DNA from: a bacterium
GTDB taxonomy: Bacteria > CLD3 > SB21
Reading direction: 5' to 3'
NCBI GenBank assembly: GCA_008933615.1
Contig: WBUR01000008.1
Coordinates: 1 to 64,000 of the forward strand
Length of the DNA stretch: 64,000 nt
Under the pieces are notes generated by a model. That model was not told the DNA's origin and did not search any database. It worked only from the letters and a program-made list of their open reading frames with translations. Positions 62,941 through 64,000 of the stretch are shown in pieces. The first letter of the stretch is position 1. Each line of letters begins with the position of its first letter. A program made the translations under genes and the position numbers.

Positions 62941-64000
62941 ATGATAGGACAGACAATTTCTAATTATAAGATTCTCGACAAGCTCGGCGAAGGCGGTATG
63001 GGTATCGTGTATAAAGCGCACGATACCAAGCTTGACCGCGAGGTTGCATTGAAATTTCTCCCCCACTACGTTGCCTCCAGCGATACGGAGCGCGCGCGTT
63101 TCCTTCAGGAGGCCAAAGCCGCGGCTACGCTAAATCATCCGAATGTGTGCGTGATCTATGACATTCAGGAAGCCGATGATCAACAATTTATCGTGATGGA
63201 ATATGTGGACGGCATGACGGTGAAACAAAAATTTTCCGAATCGCCATTGAAAATCAGCGATGCGATAAGTTATGCTGTTCAAATCGGCGAAGCTTTACAG
63301 GAAGCGCATGCAAAAGGCATCGTTCACCGCGACGTGAAATCCGAGAACATCATGATCAATTCTAAGAACCAGATCAAAGTGATGGATTTTGGGTTGGCCA
63401 AACTACGCGGCTCTGTGAAACTCACTAAATCATCAAGCACGACAGGAACTCTCGCTTACATGGCGCCGGAACAGATTCAGGGACAGGAGATCGACGCACG
63501 GGCGGATATTTTTTCGTTTGGAGTTGTGTTGTATGAAATGCTGACAGGCAATACGCCGTTCCGTGGTGAACATGAAGCCGCGATGATGTATTCCATTCTG
63601 AATGAAGAACCACAGCCGATACAGAAATTCCGTGAAGACATTTCCTCTGAACTGCTGCACGTTCTGCATCGCGCGCTTGAAAAAGATCCTGAAGAAAGAT
63701 ACCAGACCGTCAAGGATATGACGATCGATCTGCGACGAATGAAAAAGGAGTCGACGAGAGTGATGCGTACTCAGGACTTCGGTTCATCTGAAAAAAGCGG
63801 GTCAAAAATAAATTCAAAGCCGATGGAATCGGCATTACCGATGTGGTTTTCAAAAAAATATATTACCGGCGCCGGTATTCTTCTTCTTATCGCATTAACT
63901 TTCGTTTTCAGAGAGTATTTTTTTTCAGGTTCGACGGCCAAGAACGAAAAGAAGACCATGGTCGTGCTTCCGTTTGAAAACCTGGGGCCGAGTGACAAAG
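62941..64000 (+). CDS. Membrane Ser/Thr protein kinase, partial (runs off the window)
   Basis: 353 residues are visible and the frame is still open at the window edge. Residues 1-270 are nearly the same as in the preceding kinase, with GEGGMGIVYKA, VALK, HRDVKSEN, DFG and APE intact. After about residue 275 the two diverge completely. A membrane helix at about 310-332 (ITGAGILLLIALTFVFREYFF) is followed by KKTMVVLPFENLGPSDK, which is the start of a TolB-N/FlgO-like domain that in similar kinases leads into TPR repeats. The missing part probably has that architecture. RBS CGGAGGA directly precedes the ATG. Confidence 0.85.
   Translation, partial: MIGQTISNYKILDKLGEGGMGIVYKAHDTKLDREVALKFLPHYVASSDTERARFLQEAKAAATLNHPNVCVIYDIQEADDQQFIVMEYVDGMTVKQKFSESPLKISDAISYAVQIGEALQEAHAKGIVHRDVKSENIMINSKNQIKVMDFGLAKLRGSVKLTKSSSTTGTLAYMAPEQIQGQEIDARADIFSFGVVLYEMLTGNTPFRGEHEAAMMYSILNEEPQPIQKFREDISSELLHVLHRALEKDPEERYQTVKDMTIDLRRMKKESTRVMRTQDFGSSEKSGSKINSKPMESALPMWFSKKYITGAGILLLIALTFVFREYFFSGSTAKNEKKTMVVLPFENLGPSDK

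Noticed and set aside
1-64000. tRNA, rRNA, CRISPR array or prophage
   Set aside because: No cloverleaf T-arm consensus, regular spacer-repeat array, or phage structural genes were seen on either strand.

Overview
The window is a bacterial chromosome segment that is almost entirely coding. About 47 genes lie on both strands, most with good AGGAG-type ribosome binding sites, and I see no rRNA, tRNA, CRISPR array or prophage. Several families (DUF4175, DUF5686 with a CarboxypepD_reg domain, DUF5916 with a CBM9-like domain, paired SurA/PpiC-type lipoprotein chaperones, PD40-repeat Ser/Thr kinases) point to a Gram-negative member of the Fibrobacterota-Chlorobiota-Bacteroidota (FCB) superphylum. 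An Ignavibacteria-like or related candidate lineage is my best guess; there is no 16S or ribosomal marker here to confirm it.

Layout. 1-5020: a dihydroorotate-dehydrogenase-like flavoprotein, an exported protein, a small membrane protein, 1-pyrroline-5-carboxylate dehydrogenase, and an unknown gene with its own promoter and a terminator resembling the one before it. 5127-13142: a very large DUF4175 coiled-coil membrane protein, urocanate hydratase (minus strand), MoaA and GlpD. 13338-23414: a plus-strand run encoding the reductive pyrimidine catabolic route: NCS1 nucleobase transporter, PreT/PreA dihydropyrimidine dehydrogenase, dihydropyrimidinase, beta-ureidopropionase, a class III aminotransferase suited to beta-alanine, and a CoA-acylating semialdehyde dehydrogenase. 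Together these could take uracil or thymine to acetyl-CoA or propionyl-CoA. Three palindromic intergenic repeats sit between the genes.

23545-34266: a minus-strand phosphate regulon, pstS-pstC-pstA-pstB-phoU-phoB-phoR followed by a DUF47 protein and a Pit transporter. PstC and PstA are unusually large, a stem-loop separates pstS from pstC, and an array of four 11-bp repeats resembling a Pho box lies upstream of pstS. 34486-43153: MsrA, imidazolonepropionase (the second hut gene, 25 kb from hutU), a GT-C-type membrane glycosyltransferase, a glycogen-debranching enzyme, a Nudix hydrolase and a DUF5916 outer-membrane protein. 43166-50315: a TerC-parvulin-parvulin operon, a GlcD-type FAD oxidase and a DUF5686 protein.

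50467-53411: an ECF sigma factor with a membrane zinc-finger anti-sigma factor, divergent from a DUF6249 membrane protein and an exported solenoid protein with a strict 34-residue ISSSS repeat. This is the least-explained locus of the window. 53536-64000: an S9 peptidase, a predicted outer-membrane barrel, a PEBP-family protein, a GAF-SpoIIE phosphatase, a repeat-rich region with a REP-associated tyrosine transposase (RAYT) whose own reading frame carries a REP palindrome, and two tandem Ser/Thr kinases with nearly identical kinase domains but different C-terminal halves. The second kinase runs off the window.
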